Source of the DNA: PFJX01 sp964466195
GTDB taxonomy: Bacteria > Pseudomonadota > Gammaproteobacteria > Burkholderiales > Thiobacillaceae
Assembly: GCA_964466195.1 (NCBI GenBank)
Contig: CAYXMQ010000028.1
Location: 1 to 45,075, forward strand
DNA length: 45,075 bases
Reading direction: 5' to 3'
Part shown: positions 24,601 through 31,534 of the stretch, piece after piece
How the letters are laid out: every line of letters begins with the position of its first letter
Numbering within the stretch: position 1 is the stretch's first letter
Made by a program: the position numbers and the translations under genes
Notes under the pieces: model-generated
Databases searched by the model: none
Told to the model about the DNA's origin: nothing
What the model saw: the letters and a program-made list of their open reading frames with translations, nothing else

Positions 24601-25077
24601 TTCACCAGCGCCATCGCGGTACAGATCGTCAAGGACATGGAGCCGGCGCTACGGCCGCTGGTGTTGGGCAACGATAAGCCCGAAGCGAGCTGGGAAGAGT
24701 TGGTCACTGCGTTCGATGCGGAAACAGCGGCTCCGTTGGGCGCTCCGCCCAAAGTCGGCGCGCTGCCGCCGCCGGGAACGCCGCTGCCGGCGAGCGTCGC
24801 CGGCACTGGCGCGAAACCGCTGCAAACCGCGCCGCCGCCCAGCAAGCCCGCCGCCGCGCCGCCGAAGCAAGCGGCCAAGCCGCCGCTGAAACCGCCGGTC
24901 AAACCGGCTGCTCAGGAGCCGAGCGAACCACCGCCGGCGCCGCCGCCGCCGCAAGTCGACAAACCCGATCCGTTGCCGCCGCCCAACAAGCCAGTGCCCA
25001 GCAAGCCGGCACCCAATGAGCGGCGACCCAACCCTTGGGCGCCGGTAGAGGGGCAAGGCTTTGATTTCATGCGCTAG
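21658..25077 (+). CDS. Very large bifunctional penicillin-binding protein (class A type)
   Basis: 1139 residues. An N-terminal membrane anchor (about 23-45) is followed by a divergent GT51 transglycosylase region with FIENRE (putative catalytic Glu near 172) and GGSTLATQIEKYRHS near 214-228. The transpeptidase region keeps all three motifs: SSAK near 501-504, SVN near 607 and KTGTG near 927. The 320 residues between SVN and KTG are far more than the roughly 130 in E. coli PBP1b, so about 190 residues are inserted there. Residues about 1034-1139 are a Pro/Ala/Lys-rich tail. It probably polymerises and crosslinks peptidoglycan in the periplasm. The exact family is not recognised. Confidence 0.85.
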   Translation: MSDTKNTLPDEEKLPPKKPQRHPWLWAFLILLILAGAVVAAYELIASPFQAMVLAGYGKRLTFQSEAGENTALRTPTAGPYDIRLGYVGLPEFVRRLKDQGFEVTQQARVSQDMARIDDFGLFMPYKEKSVAGLTLLDCRGEAMHNSPHPRFTYTDFNAVPTVIANTLLFIENRELLDPNHPQRNPAVEWDRLGQAVLEKALQAIDPSRNVPGGSTLATQIEKYRHSPDGLTMTAVDKLRQMASASLRAYLDGEDTRDNRRRIVLDYLNTVPLAAAPSFGEVNGIGDGLYAWFGLDFEHVNRLLRTPQPSPDAARVFKHVLALLISQRKPSYYLLNGRQQLNAVADSHLRLLAEAKVITPAFRDAAIRERIVFHSNGRKKNSGQFVENKASNALRAELSGRLGVPRLYDLDRLDLTAGATLHAPTQNAVAAFLRRLSDPVVVEAAGLYGHYLLEAGNDLAKPIYSFTLYENTDEGALLRVQADNLNQPFDINKGAKLDMGSSAKLRTLITYLHLVSELHAQYSGLSRAQLLKLTVSEKDLLMQWVVNYLANASDKTLTPMLEAAMARPYSASPAEAFFTGGGVHRFANFHREDDYKSMDMWEATRNSVNLPFIRLMRDIIRHFIYRDAKGAAQILADPEDPRRDVYLKQFADKEGKAYLARFIKKYKNLKPEEATASLLNHLTANPKRLAAVYRYLDPKADISVFTAFIKSRMNNPAAFDEGDFQYLYDTYGPDKFDLSDRGYIAQIHPLELWLVGYLRAHPNAGWSEIVDASANQRIEVYSWLLKTSRKNAQDIRILSRLEIEAFQELHKRWRRLGYPFGSLVPSYATAIGSSADRPAALAELMGVIANDGEKLAPVTLTRVEFAAGTPYHTVMKRKRQAAVRIFPHEIAVVVKKALANVVQEGTARRLQGTFKLADGTAMAIGGKTGTGDHRLEVYAANGTVIESKVMNRTATFAFYLGTRFFGVMTVFVPGEAAADFHFTSAIAVQIVKDMEPALRPLVLGNDKPEASWEELVTAFDAETAAPLGAPPKVGALPPPGTPLPASVAGTGAKPLQTAPPPSKPAAAPPKQAAKPPLKPPVKPAAQEPSEPPPAPPPPQVDKPDPLPPPNKPVPSKPAPNERRPNPWAPVEGQGFDFMR

Positions 25078-25078
25078 G

Positions 25079-25098
25079 GCGCAGGCTTAAGCCTGCGC
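25079..25098. terminator. Perfect palindrome after the PBP gene, possible terminator
   Basis: GCGCAGGCTTAAGCCTGCGC is a perfect 20-base palindrome two bases after the stop codon, followed by the T-rich ATTATCGTTT. It could stop transcription or be one of the AGGCTTAAGCCT-type intergenic repeats. The T-tract is weak. Confidence 0.45.
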
Positions 25099-25301
25099 AT
25101 TATCGTTTCCCGGCGCAGATATCGCCGTGGGTTGACTCTCGTCAAGAAAACATCGCGAAACCTGAGGAACCTCAGAAAAAAACAGCGCAAAATCGCGGTC
25201 CGCTTCAGGCCTGGTAACAAAATACCAACTGTCATCGCGGTGTAATGCAAGCGGTCTAGATTTGAGCGCTCGAAAAATAACGACTACGGATGGAGAGAAA
25301 A

Positions 25302-25562
25302 ATGGAAACGCCAGGGGTAATGCATGCACGTACCAACCGCACCGAGCGTCGCTGCAATCCATTGCTGCGTAACCGCTTCAGCGTCGCATTGACGTTGCTG
25401 AGGCCGCTGTTGAATGGACCGGGCTCGTTGAGCGGCACCAACCTGTACCGTGCCATGAGCCAGTTGCAAAAGACCTATCCCGATCTCAGCGGCAACGAGA
25501 TCGAAGCGCTGGTCGCGGCGGTGGTGCGGTCATTGCAGAATCGGCACAAGCCGGGCGCTTAG
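25302..25562 (+). CDS. Small hypothetical protein
   Basis: 86 residues from ATG 25302, chosen because GGAGAG lies about 5 bases upstream; ATG 25290 would add four residues but lacks a ribosome-binding site. The protein is basic (Arg-rich N-terminal half with RTNRTERRCNPLLRNR) and soluble. The C-terminal half, with QLQKTYPDLSGNEIEALVAA, looks like a short helical hairpin. No family is recognised. It has about 200 bases of upstream sequence including an exact hairpin CTGAGG-AA-CCTCAG near 25163-25176, so it is probably transcribed on its own. Confidence 0.6.
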   Translation: METPGVMHARTNRTERRCNPLLRNRFSVALTLLRPLLNGPGSLSGTNLYRAMSQLQKTYPDLSGNEIEALVAAVVRSLQNRHKPGA

Positions 25563-25710
25563 CCAGTATTCGCTGCGCGGCGGTGCTGAGCCGCTGGTTT
25601 CATAAATACGGGTCATGCGCCCATAAACAAAGCCGCGCTGACAAGGGGGGAAGGGGTCGGTAAACTCGCGCGCCATTGCCGTCTTTCCATTATTCCCAAG
25701 GAGTTGTCAT

Positions 25711-27558
25711 ATGGCCACCCGCGACACCCTCGCCGATAAAGCCGCTGCCTGCACCAGCGCCGCAAACTTGTTCGCCATCGCCCGCGATGCTTTTGAAGCG
25801 CCGGCCGATATGGGTTACGCCAAGGAACTGTTGACCAGCGCTGCCTTTACCGGCGACGCCGCGGCCCGCGCCGCGCTCGACAAGGTGGCGGGCGACGCCA
25901 TGTTCACCAAGGATTTCGTCGCGCTGGCGATCGGCTACCAGGCCCTGGGCGACGCCGCCAAGGCCAAGGAAATGCTTGGCCAGGGCGCCGATTTCGCGAT
26001 GGACGGCAGCGAGAAAGTGGCAGTCGGCATGGGGCAATGGCTGGCGGTCAATGATGCCGCCGCGGCCGCCAAGGCGCTGGCCGGCGCACTCAAGGAAGTC
26101 TCCGCCACGGAAGAGCTGTATGGCCTGGCCGCGGTGGTGGCCGAATTGAACGATGCCGCACTGCATGGGCAAGTCATCGACAAGATCAAGACCAAGTGCG
26201 GGCGCGCCGGCGACTTTGCCCGCCTGGCCAAACTGGTTGCCGCCGGCGACAAGGCCAAGGGCGTCGAGATCATCAACGAGGGCGCGGCCAAGTACGGCAG
26301 CCCGGCCGATCTGATCGCGTTGTCCGGCGCCATGAATGACATCGATCCGGCCGCCGCCGCCGGCCTTTACGCCAAGGCGCTCGATTCCGCCAAAGACTTT
26401 ACCGCCCTGATGCAGGTGTTGGCCGCCGCCGCCGGCAATCCCGATTTCGCCAAGGCCGTGCTGGCCAAGGGCGGCGCGCTGGCCACCAGCAGTGACGAAT
26501 TGATCCAGTTGGCCGACGCCTGCTCCGCGGCGGGCGATGCCGCCGGCGCCGCCGAGATGCTGACCAAGGCGGAAGAGGCGGTCGGCAACCTGTTCGATAT
26601 GCGCAAGGTGGTGGACGCGGTTGAGAAATATCTGGCCAGCGACAGCGCGCGCATCGAGCGCGTCAAGGGCAAGCTGGTCAAGCGCGAGGCCAACCAGGCC
26701 AAATACACCGAGCTGCAGAACGAAGAAGGCAAGTGCACCACGGTCAAGCAGTTCATCTCGCTGGCCGACCGCATCATGGCCGAACTCGAAGACGCTGCTT
26801 ATGCCGGCAAGGTGCTCGGTCTGGCGGAAACCCAGATGCGCGCCGAAGGCGGCTTCCACTTCGCCCGCTTCAAGTCCTTGATCCTCGGTGTCGATCGTCT
26901 GGGCGACAAGGAATGGCTGGGCAAGCTGTTGGAAGAAAGCGTGACCAATGCGCACGACTTTGTCTGGTTCCGTGAAATCGTGCTGACCTGCGCCAATGAA
27001 TTAACCGATGCCGACTACGGCAAGGCGCGCGCCCGCGTCTTCGTCGATGAGCGCACTCTGGGCGAAAGCCCCTACGACTACACCAAGATGGCCGAAACCG
27101 TGCAGACCGCACTCGGCGATTCCGCCTTTGCCGCCAAGCTGCTCGGTGAAGCCGCAGCCCGTGCCAAGGACCATTACGCCTTGGCGCATACCGCCAAGCT
27201 GTATCGCGACATCGGCGACAATGCCGCCGCCAATGGCCTGTTCGCCAAAGCCGCCGCCGCCTGCGCCAGCGGCGACCAGTGCGTCCAGCTGGCCAGCCGC
27301 CTGAAGGCTTACGAACTGCCGGCTTCAGAAATCGCGCCGCTGATGGATAGCTGCGGTGCGCATCTGACCTCTGCCAGCGACAAGCTGCGCTGGGCCGAAG
27401 GTGTCGCCGATCTGCTGATGGACAGCGCCTGGGCTGACAAGGCTTACCAAGGCATTGCCGCCAGCTTCAGCAATGCGACCGACAAGAAGCGCTTCGAACT
27501 CAGCCAGCAGATGCGCAGGGGTTACACCTTCTTCGGACCCGGCGTGCAGGCGCACTGA
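25711..27558 (+). CDS. Alanine-rich helical-repeat (solenoid) protein, unknown function
   Basis: 615 residues, no signal peptide or membrane segment, so probably cytoplasmic. The chain is built of degenerate 31-34-residue units whose mark is a D-x-A-x-A-x-x-(L/I)-x-x-A helix: GDAAKAKEML, NDAAAAAKAL, NDAALHGQVI, GDKAKGVEII, IDPAAAAGLY, GNPDFAKAVL, GDAAGAAEML and, further on, GDNAAANGLF. The spacing fits TPR- or Sel1-like solenoids used for protein binding. Four or more cysteines are scattered through it. The start has AAGGAG at the right distance, and a strong terminator follows, so it is a single-gene unit. The partner is unknown. Confidence 0.85.
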   Translation: MATRDTLADKAAACTSAANLFAIARDAFEAPADMGYAKELLTSAAFTGDAAARAALDKVAGDAMFTKDFVALAIGYQALGDAAKAKEMLGQGADFAMDGSEKVAVGMGQWLAVNDAAAAAKALAGALKEVSATEELYGLAAVVAELNDAALHGQVIDKIKTKCGRAGDFARLAKLVAAGDKAKGVEIINEGAAKYGSPADLIALSGAMNDIDPAAAAGLYAKALDSAKDFTALMQVLAAAAGNPDFAKAVLAKGGALATSSDELIQLADACSAAGDAAGAAEMLTKAEEAVGNLFDMRKVVDAVEKYLASDSARIERVKGKLVKREANQAKYTELQNEEGKCTTVKQFISLADRIMAELEDAAYAGKVLGLAETQMRAEGGFHFARFKSLILGVDRLGDKEWLGKLLEESVTNAHDFVWFREIVLTCANELTDADYGKARARVFVDERTLGESPYDYTKMAETVQTALGDSAFAAKLLGEAAARAKDHYALAHTAKLYRDIGDNAAANGLFAKAAAACASGDQCVQLASRLKAYELPASEIAPLMDSCGAHLTSASDKLRWAEGVADLLMDSAWADKAYQGIAASFSNATDKKRFELSQQMRRGYTFFGPGVQAH

Positions 27559-27582
27559 TCCGGCGGCACGGACCCGAACCAA

Positions 27583-27620
27583 CGGCTGCATCGGGGTTGC
27601 CCCCGATGCAGCCGTTTTTT
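27583..27620 (+). terminator. Strong intrinsic terminator
   Basis: CGGCTGCATCGGGG (27583-27596) pairs perfectly with CCCCGATGCAGCCG (27601-27614) around a TTGC loop, followed by six T (27615-27620). It ends the solenoid gene and separates it from the convergent rsfS. Confidence 0.93.
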
Positions 27621-27622
27621 GT

Positions 27623-28003
27623 TCAGTGGCTGGCGCGCGCCTTGCGCGCCGCACCCCAGAGTTCTTCCAAGTTGTAGTGCAGGCGCACGGTGGGATGCAT
27701 GACATGCACGACCACGCCGCCGGCATCGACCAGCACCCATTCGCCGACCTGCTCGCCTTCCATGCCGATGATCTCGGCGCCGTTTTCCTTCAGCTTCTTC
27801 TGTACGTTGTCGGCGAGGGACTTGACCTGGCGCGTCGAGTCGCCGCTGGCGACGATCATCTTGTCGAACAGCGAAGTCAGATGGCTGACGTCGAGCACGC
27901 TGATGTCCTTGGCCTTGATGTCTTCCAGCGCCGCGACGGCGATTTTGACGAGTTGTTCGGAGGTGAGGTGTTGCGGGGCGGCGGTGCCGTGCGGTTCAGA
28001 CAT
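27623..28003 (-). CDS. rsfS: Ribosomal silencing factor RsfS
   Basis: Binds ribosomal protein L14 and blocks subunit joining in starvation. 126 residues starting at the ATG that overlaps the nadD stop (ATGTCTGA). Core motifs KAKDISVLDVSHLTSLFDKM, ASGDSTRQVKSLADNV and GEWVLVDAGGVVVHVM followed by the YNLEELW C-terminus are typical. It is the last gene of the minus-strand operon; in many relatives rlmH follows, but here the opposite-strand terminator comes first. Confidence 0.95.
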   Translation of the reverse strand: MSEPHGTAAPQHLTSEQLVKIAVAALEDIKAKDISVLDVSHLTSLFDKMIVASGDSTRQVKSLADNVQKKLKENGAEIIGMEGEQVGEWVLVDAGGVVVHVMHPTVRLHYNLEELWGAARKARASH

Positions 28004-28679
28004 AGAGGCGGTTCTCGTTGATATAGTCAATGACGGAGTCGGGCAACAGATAGCGCAGACTCTTGCCACGCAAAGCGCGGTCGCGAATCTGGCTGGCGGA
28101 AATATCCAGTTGCGTGATGGTGTGAAGCAACACCCGGCCGGCGGGTTTTTCCGCGATTTCAGCGGCTTGCTCGCAACGGCGGGTGGACAACAGGGTGCGT
28201 AAAGGATCGGGCAGTGCATCTTCCCAGCTTGCCAGCGAATAGCCGGGCCGATGCGCCACGGCGATGTGCGCCAGATCGAATAACCGGCGCCATTCGTGCC
28301 AGGTGGTCAGGCCGAGAAAAGCATCGCCGCCCATGAACAATACCAGAGGTGTCGCCGGCGGCAACTCGGCGCGCAACGCGGCGAGCGTCTCGACGCTGTA
28401 ACTCGGGGCGGCGCGGCGCACCTCGCGATCATCCAGTTCGAAGCGCCGATTGCCGGCCACCGCCCGCCGCGTCATTTCCAGCCGATGCGGCGCCGCGGCG
28501 CGCGGATGCCCGCGATGCGGCGGATTGCCGGCCGGAATGAAGCGCACCTGCTCGATCTGCAGCACCTCGGCCAGTTCTTCCGCCAGACGCAGATGGCCGT
28601 AGTGGATCGGGTCGAAGGTGCCGCCGAGCAGGCCGATCGCCGCGGCGGCTCCACCGTTGTTAACCACGCACGTGCCCAT
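27996..28679 (-). CDS. nadD: Nicotinate-nucleotide adenylyltransferase NadD
   Basis: NAD synthesis enzyme joining nicotinate mononucleotide and ATP. N-terminal IGLLGGTFDPIHYGHLRLA holds the GxFDPxHxGH nucleotidyltransferase motif, and ISASQIRDRA is the C-terminal (S/T)xxIR motif. It has 227 residues. ATG 28679 lies 20 bases inside proA; a GTG at 28667 would give a start closer to the conserved core, so the first few residues are uncertain. Confidence 0.95.
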   Translation of the reverse strand: MGTCVVNNGGAAAAIGLLGGTFDPIHYGHLRLAEELAEVLQIEQVRFIPAGNPPHRGHPRAAAPHRLEMTRRAVAGNRRFELDDREVRRAAPSYSVETLAALRAELPPATPLVLFMGGDAFLGLTTWHEWRRLFDLAHIAVAHRPGYSLASWEDALPDPLRTLLSTRRCEQAAEIAEKPAGRVLLHTITQLDISASQIRDRALRGKSLRYLLPDSVIDYINENRLYV

Positions 28680-29931
28680 CGCCCAGCACGATCCATTTCT
28701 GGCTGGTCAGGCCTTCCAGGCCGACCGGGCCGCGGGCGTGGATCTTGTCGGTGGAAATGCCGATTTCGGCGCCGAGGCCATATTCGAAACCGTCGGCGAA
28801 GCGGGTCGAGGCGTTGACCATGACCGAACTGGAATCCACTTCACGCAGGAAGCGCATGGCATTGGGGTGGTTGGTGGTCAGGATGGCGTCGGTATGGTGC
28901 GAGCTGTAATGGTTGATGTGGGCGATGGCCGCATCCAGGCTGGCCACCACTTTGACGCTGATGATCGGCGCCAGGTATTCGGCGTACCAGTCGTCTTCGC
29001 TCGCATCGGCCAGCTGCGCGCCGGGCACCGCGGCGAGCAGGGCTTTGGCGGCCGCGTCGCAACGCATTTCGACGCCTTTGGCGGCGAAGATGGCGCCGAT
29101 GCGCGGCAGGAACGTCGCCGCGGCGCGCTCATGCACCAGCAGCGATTCGGTGGCGTTGCACGGGCTGTACTTCTGGGTCTTGGCGTTGTCGGTGACGATC
29201 AACGCCTGTTCCAGATCGAATTCGGCGTCGACGTAAGTATGGCAGTTGCCGTCCAGGTGTTTGATCACCGGTACGGTGGCTTCCCGGCTGATGCGTTCGA
29301 TCAACCCCTTGCCGCCGCGCGGAATGATGACGTCGACATGCGCCGGCATCGTGATCAGCTCGCCGACGGCGGCGCGGTCGGTGGTTTCCACCATTTGCAC
29401 GGCGGCGGCGGGCAGGCCGGCGCTTTCCAGCGCCTGCACCACCAGTCGCCACAACGCCAGGTTGGACTGGATCGCCTCGGAGCCGCCGCGCAGGATGCAG
29501 GCATTGCCGCTCTTGATCGCCAGCGAAGCCGCTTCGATGGTGACATTGGGGCGGCTCTCGAAAATCATGCCGAACACGCCGAGCGGGACGCGCATCCGGC
29601 CGACGCTGAGGCCCGACGGCAGGCGCTTGATGCCGGTCATTTCGCCGACCGGGTCGGGCATGGCAGCCAGTTGCCGGCAGCCTTCGGCCATGGTGGCGAT
29701 GACTTTGTCGGTCAGGCGCAGGCGGTCCACCATCGGCGCGGCCAGGCCGGACGCTTCCGCGGCGGCGATGTCGCGCTCGTTCGCCGCTTGCAAAGGCGGG
29801 CCGGCCGCAAGCAGCAGGCGCGCCAGTTCGGCGAGGGTGTCGTTCTTGGCCTGGGTCGAAGCGCGCGCCATGGCGGCGGAGGCGGCGCGCGCCTGTTGGC
29901 CGACGCGTTGCATGTAAGTCTGGATGTCCAT
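28660..29931 (-). CDS. proA: Glutamate-5-semialdehyde dehydrogenase (gamma-glutamyl phosphate reductase) ProA
   Basis: Second step of proline synthesis: NADPH reduction of glutamyl-5-phosphate. 423 residues (E. coli 417). The sequence shows ALDH-family blocks: GMIFESRPNVTIEAA, NACILRGGSEA, PVIKHLDGNCHTYVD and PCNATESLLV with the catalytic Cys near residue 258. It is within the leuS-to-rsfS operon, 20 bases after holA. No proB is in the window. Confidence 0.96.
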   Translation of the reverse strand: MDIQTYMQRVGQQARAASAAMARASTQAKNDTLAELARLLLAAGPPLQAANERDIAAAEASGLAAPMVDRLRLTDKVIATMAEGCRQLAAMPDPVGEMTGIKRLPSGLSVGRMRVPLGVFGMIFESRPNVTIEAASLAIKSGNACILRGGSEAIQSNLALWRLVVQALESAGLPAAAVQMVETTDRAAVGELITMPAHVDVIIPRGGKGLIERISREATVPVIKHLDGNCHTYVDAEFDLEQALIVTDNAKTQKYSPCNATESLLVHERAAATFLPRIGAIFAAKGVEMRCDAAAKALLAAVPGAQLADASEDDWYAEYLAPIISVKVVASLDAAIAHINHYSSHHTDAILTTNHPNAMRFLREVDSSSVMVNASTRFADGFEYGLGAEIGISTDKIHARGPVGLEGLTSQKWIVLGDGHVRG

Positions 29932-29951
29932 TTCGGGTTCCTACGAGAAAT

Positions 29952-31007
29952 CTACAAAAAAGCCGATGCCGTCGATTGCAGCGGCGCCCGATTCATCAGA
30001 ATCAGGCCGAGCTGTTTCAGTTCATCCCAGGCGTCTGCGCGCAGCAGGCCCTTGGCCGCGCGATCCAGGCGCGACAGTTCGCGCATGGCCCAGGCCAGCT
30101 TGTCGGGGCCGGCGCGTTGCAGCGCGCGTTCCACCAGGCTCTGCTTGCTGTCCCACACCCGCGCCGCCTGCATCAGCGCGGCCAGGCGCTGGCCTTGCGC
30201 CAATCCGGCGTTGATGCGGTACAGCGTGCGGATCTCGTTGCCCAAAACGGTGAGCAGCAGCACCAGCGCTTCGCCTTCGTTGTGCAGACCGTCGAGCACG
30301 CGGCAAAAGCGCGCCGCATCGCCTTTCAGGAACGCATCGGACAGGTCGCCGACATCATAGCGCGCGACATCGGCGACCACGGCGCGCACGGTGGCCAGCG
30401 TGAGCTGGACCGACTGGCCGGGTTGTCGGGGCGGCGCCAGCAAGGACAGCTTTTCGATTTCCTGGTGCGCGGCGAGCAGATTGCCTTCGACCCGCGCCGC
30501 CAGCCAGGCCAGGGTGTCCCGGTCGGCTTTCAGATGGTGGCGCGCGAGCCGCTCGGCGATCCATTCCGGCAAGCGCTCGACCGGCGGCGGCGCGGTCTGC
30601 AGCAGGACGCCGGCGCGTTCGATCGCGCTCGCCCATTTCGTCGTCAGGCTGGCTTTGTCGAGTTTGGGCGCGGTGATCAGCAGTAGCGTATCGGCCGGCG
30701 GGCTGGCCGCCCAGGCTTCCAGCGTCTTGCCGCCTTCGACCCCCGGCTTGCCGGTGGGCAGGCGCAATTCGACCAGGCGCCGGTTGGAGAACAACGACAG
30801 CGAATCGAAGCCGGCCAGCCAGCCGCGCCAGTCAAAACCGGTTTCGGCCTGCCAGGACTGGCGTTCGTCATAGCCTTGGGCGCGGGCGGCGGCGCGTATG
30901 CGGGCGGCGGCTTCGTCGGTGAGCAGCGGCTCGTCGCCGCTGACCAGCCAGATCGTCGCCAACGCCCGCTGCAACGCGCCGTCGAGCTGTTCGCCGCGCA
31001 GTTTCAC
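29952..31007 (-). CDS. holA: DNA polymerase III subunit delta
   Basis: The clamp-loader subunit that opens the beta sliding clamp. 351 residues; the N-terminal LVSGDEPLLTDEAAARIR, the central LARHHLKADRDTLAWLAARVEGNLLAAHQEIEKL region (given here only as landmark around residues 165-200) and YDVGDLSDAFLKGD are typical. The start is GTG 31007, overlapping the lptE stop as GTGA. Confidence 0.94.
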   Translation of the reverse strand: MKLRGEQLDGALQRALATIWLVSGDEPLLTDEAAARIRAAARAQGYDERQSWQAETGFDWRGWLAGFDSLSLFSNRRLVELRLPTGKPGVEGGKTLEAWAASPPADTLLLITAPKLDKASLTTKWASAIERAGVLLQTAPPPVERLPEWIAERLARHHLKADRDTLAWLAARVEGNLLAAHQEIEKLSLLAPPRQPGQSVQLTLATVRAVVADVARYDVGDLSDAFLKGDAARFCRVLDGLHNEGEALVLLLTVLGNEIRTLYRINAGLAQGQRLAALMQAARVWDSKQSLVERALQRAGPDKLAWAMRELSRLDRAAKGLLRADAWDELKQLGLILMNRAPLQSTASAFL

Positions 31008-31525
31008 TGTGGCTTCACGTTCAGGTAGGACAGCCGGCGCAGGATCTGGCGCAGCGCGTCCTGTTCCATGGCGCGATTCAACGACGCTTCCTCGGCTTCC
31101 TTGGCCAGCACCTGCGCGTCGGAATAGGAGAAATCGTTGCTCAGGTAAATCTCGGCCGGTTCGGCCAGGGCGGCGCCGGTCGCATCGAACAGGCTGAGCC
31201 GGACGCGGTATTCGAGCCGGTATTCGCGCACCTTGCCGCCTCCCGACAAGGCCAGGATGGTCTTGCTGTGGGACTCCTTGTCCAGCCTGATGCGCACCGG
31301 CGCGGCTTCCCGTTGCGGCGCCAGCTTCTGCTGGCTGGACAAGGCGCGCCGCAGCGCGCCGGCGAGGTTGGAGGCGTCCGCCGCATCGACATAGGCGGCC
31401 GTGAACGGCAGCGCCGACTGGCCGCGCAACTGAAAGGCGCAGCCGTTGAGGACGGCGGCCAGGCCGACCGCCGCCAGACTGAGCAGGATATTGGTCACGC
31501 TTATGCGCAGAGGGCTCCGGTTCAT
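31004..31525 (-). CDS. lptE: LPS-assembly lipoprotein LptE
   Basis: Outer-membrane lipoprotein that plugs the LptD barrel during LPS export. 173 residues with a lipoprotein signal peptide ending in the lipobox LNGC (Cys near residue 29), then CAFQLRGQSALPF, which matches the typical GFxLRG start of mature LptE. GGAG lies 7 bases before the ATG. It lies 9 bases after leuS, as in most proteobacteria. Confidence 0.94.
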   Translation of the reverse strand: MNRSPLRISVTNILLSLAAVGLAAVLNGCAFQLRGQSALPFTAAYVDAADASNLAGALRRALSSQQKLAPQREAAPVRIRLDKESHSKTILALSGGGKVREYRLEYRVRLSLFDATGAALAEPAEIYLSNDFSYSDAQVLAKEAEEASLNRAMEQDALRQILRRLSYLNVKPQ

Positions 31526-31534
31526 CGTCCGCTC

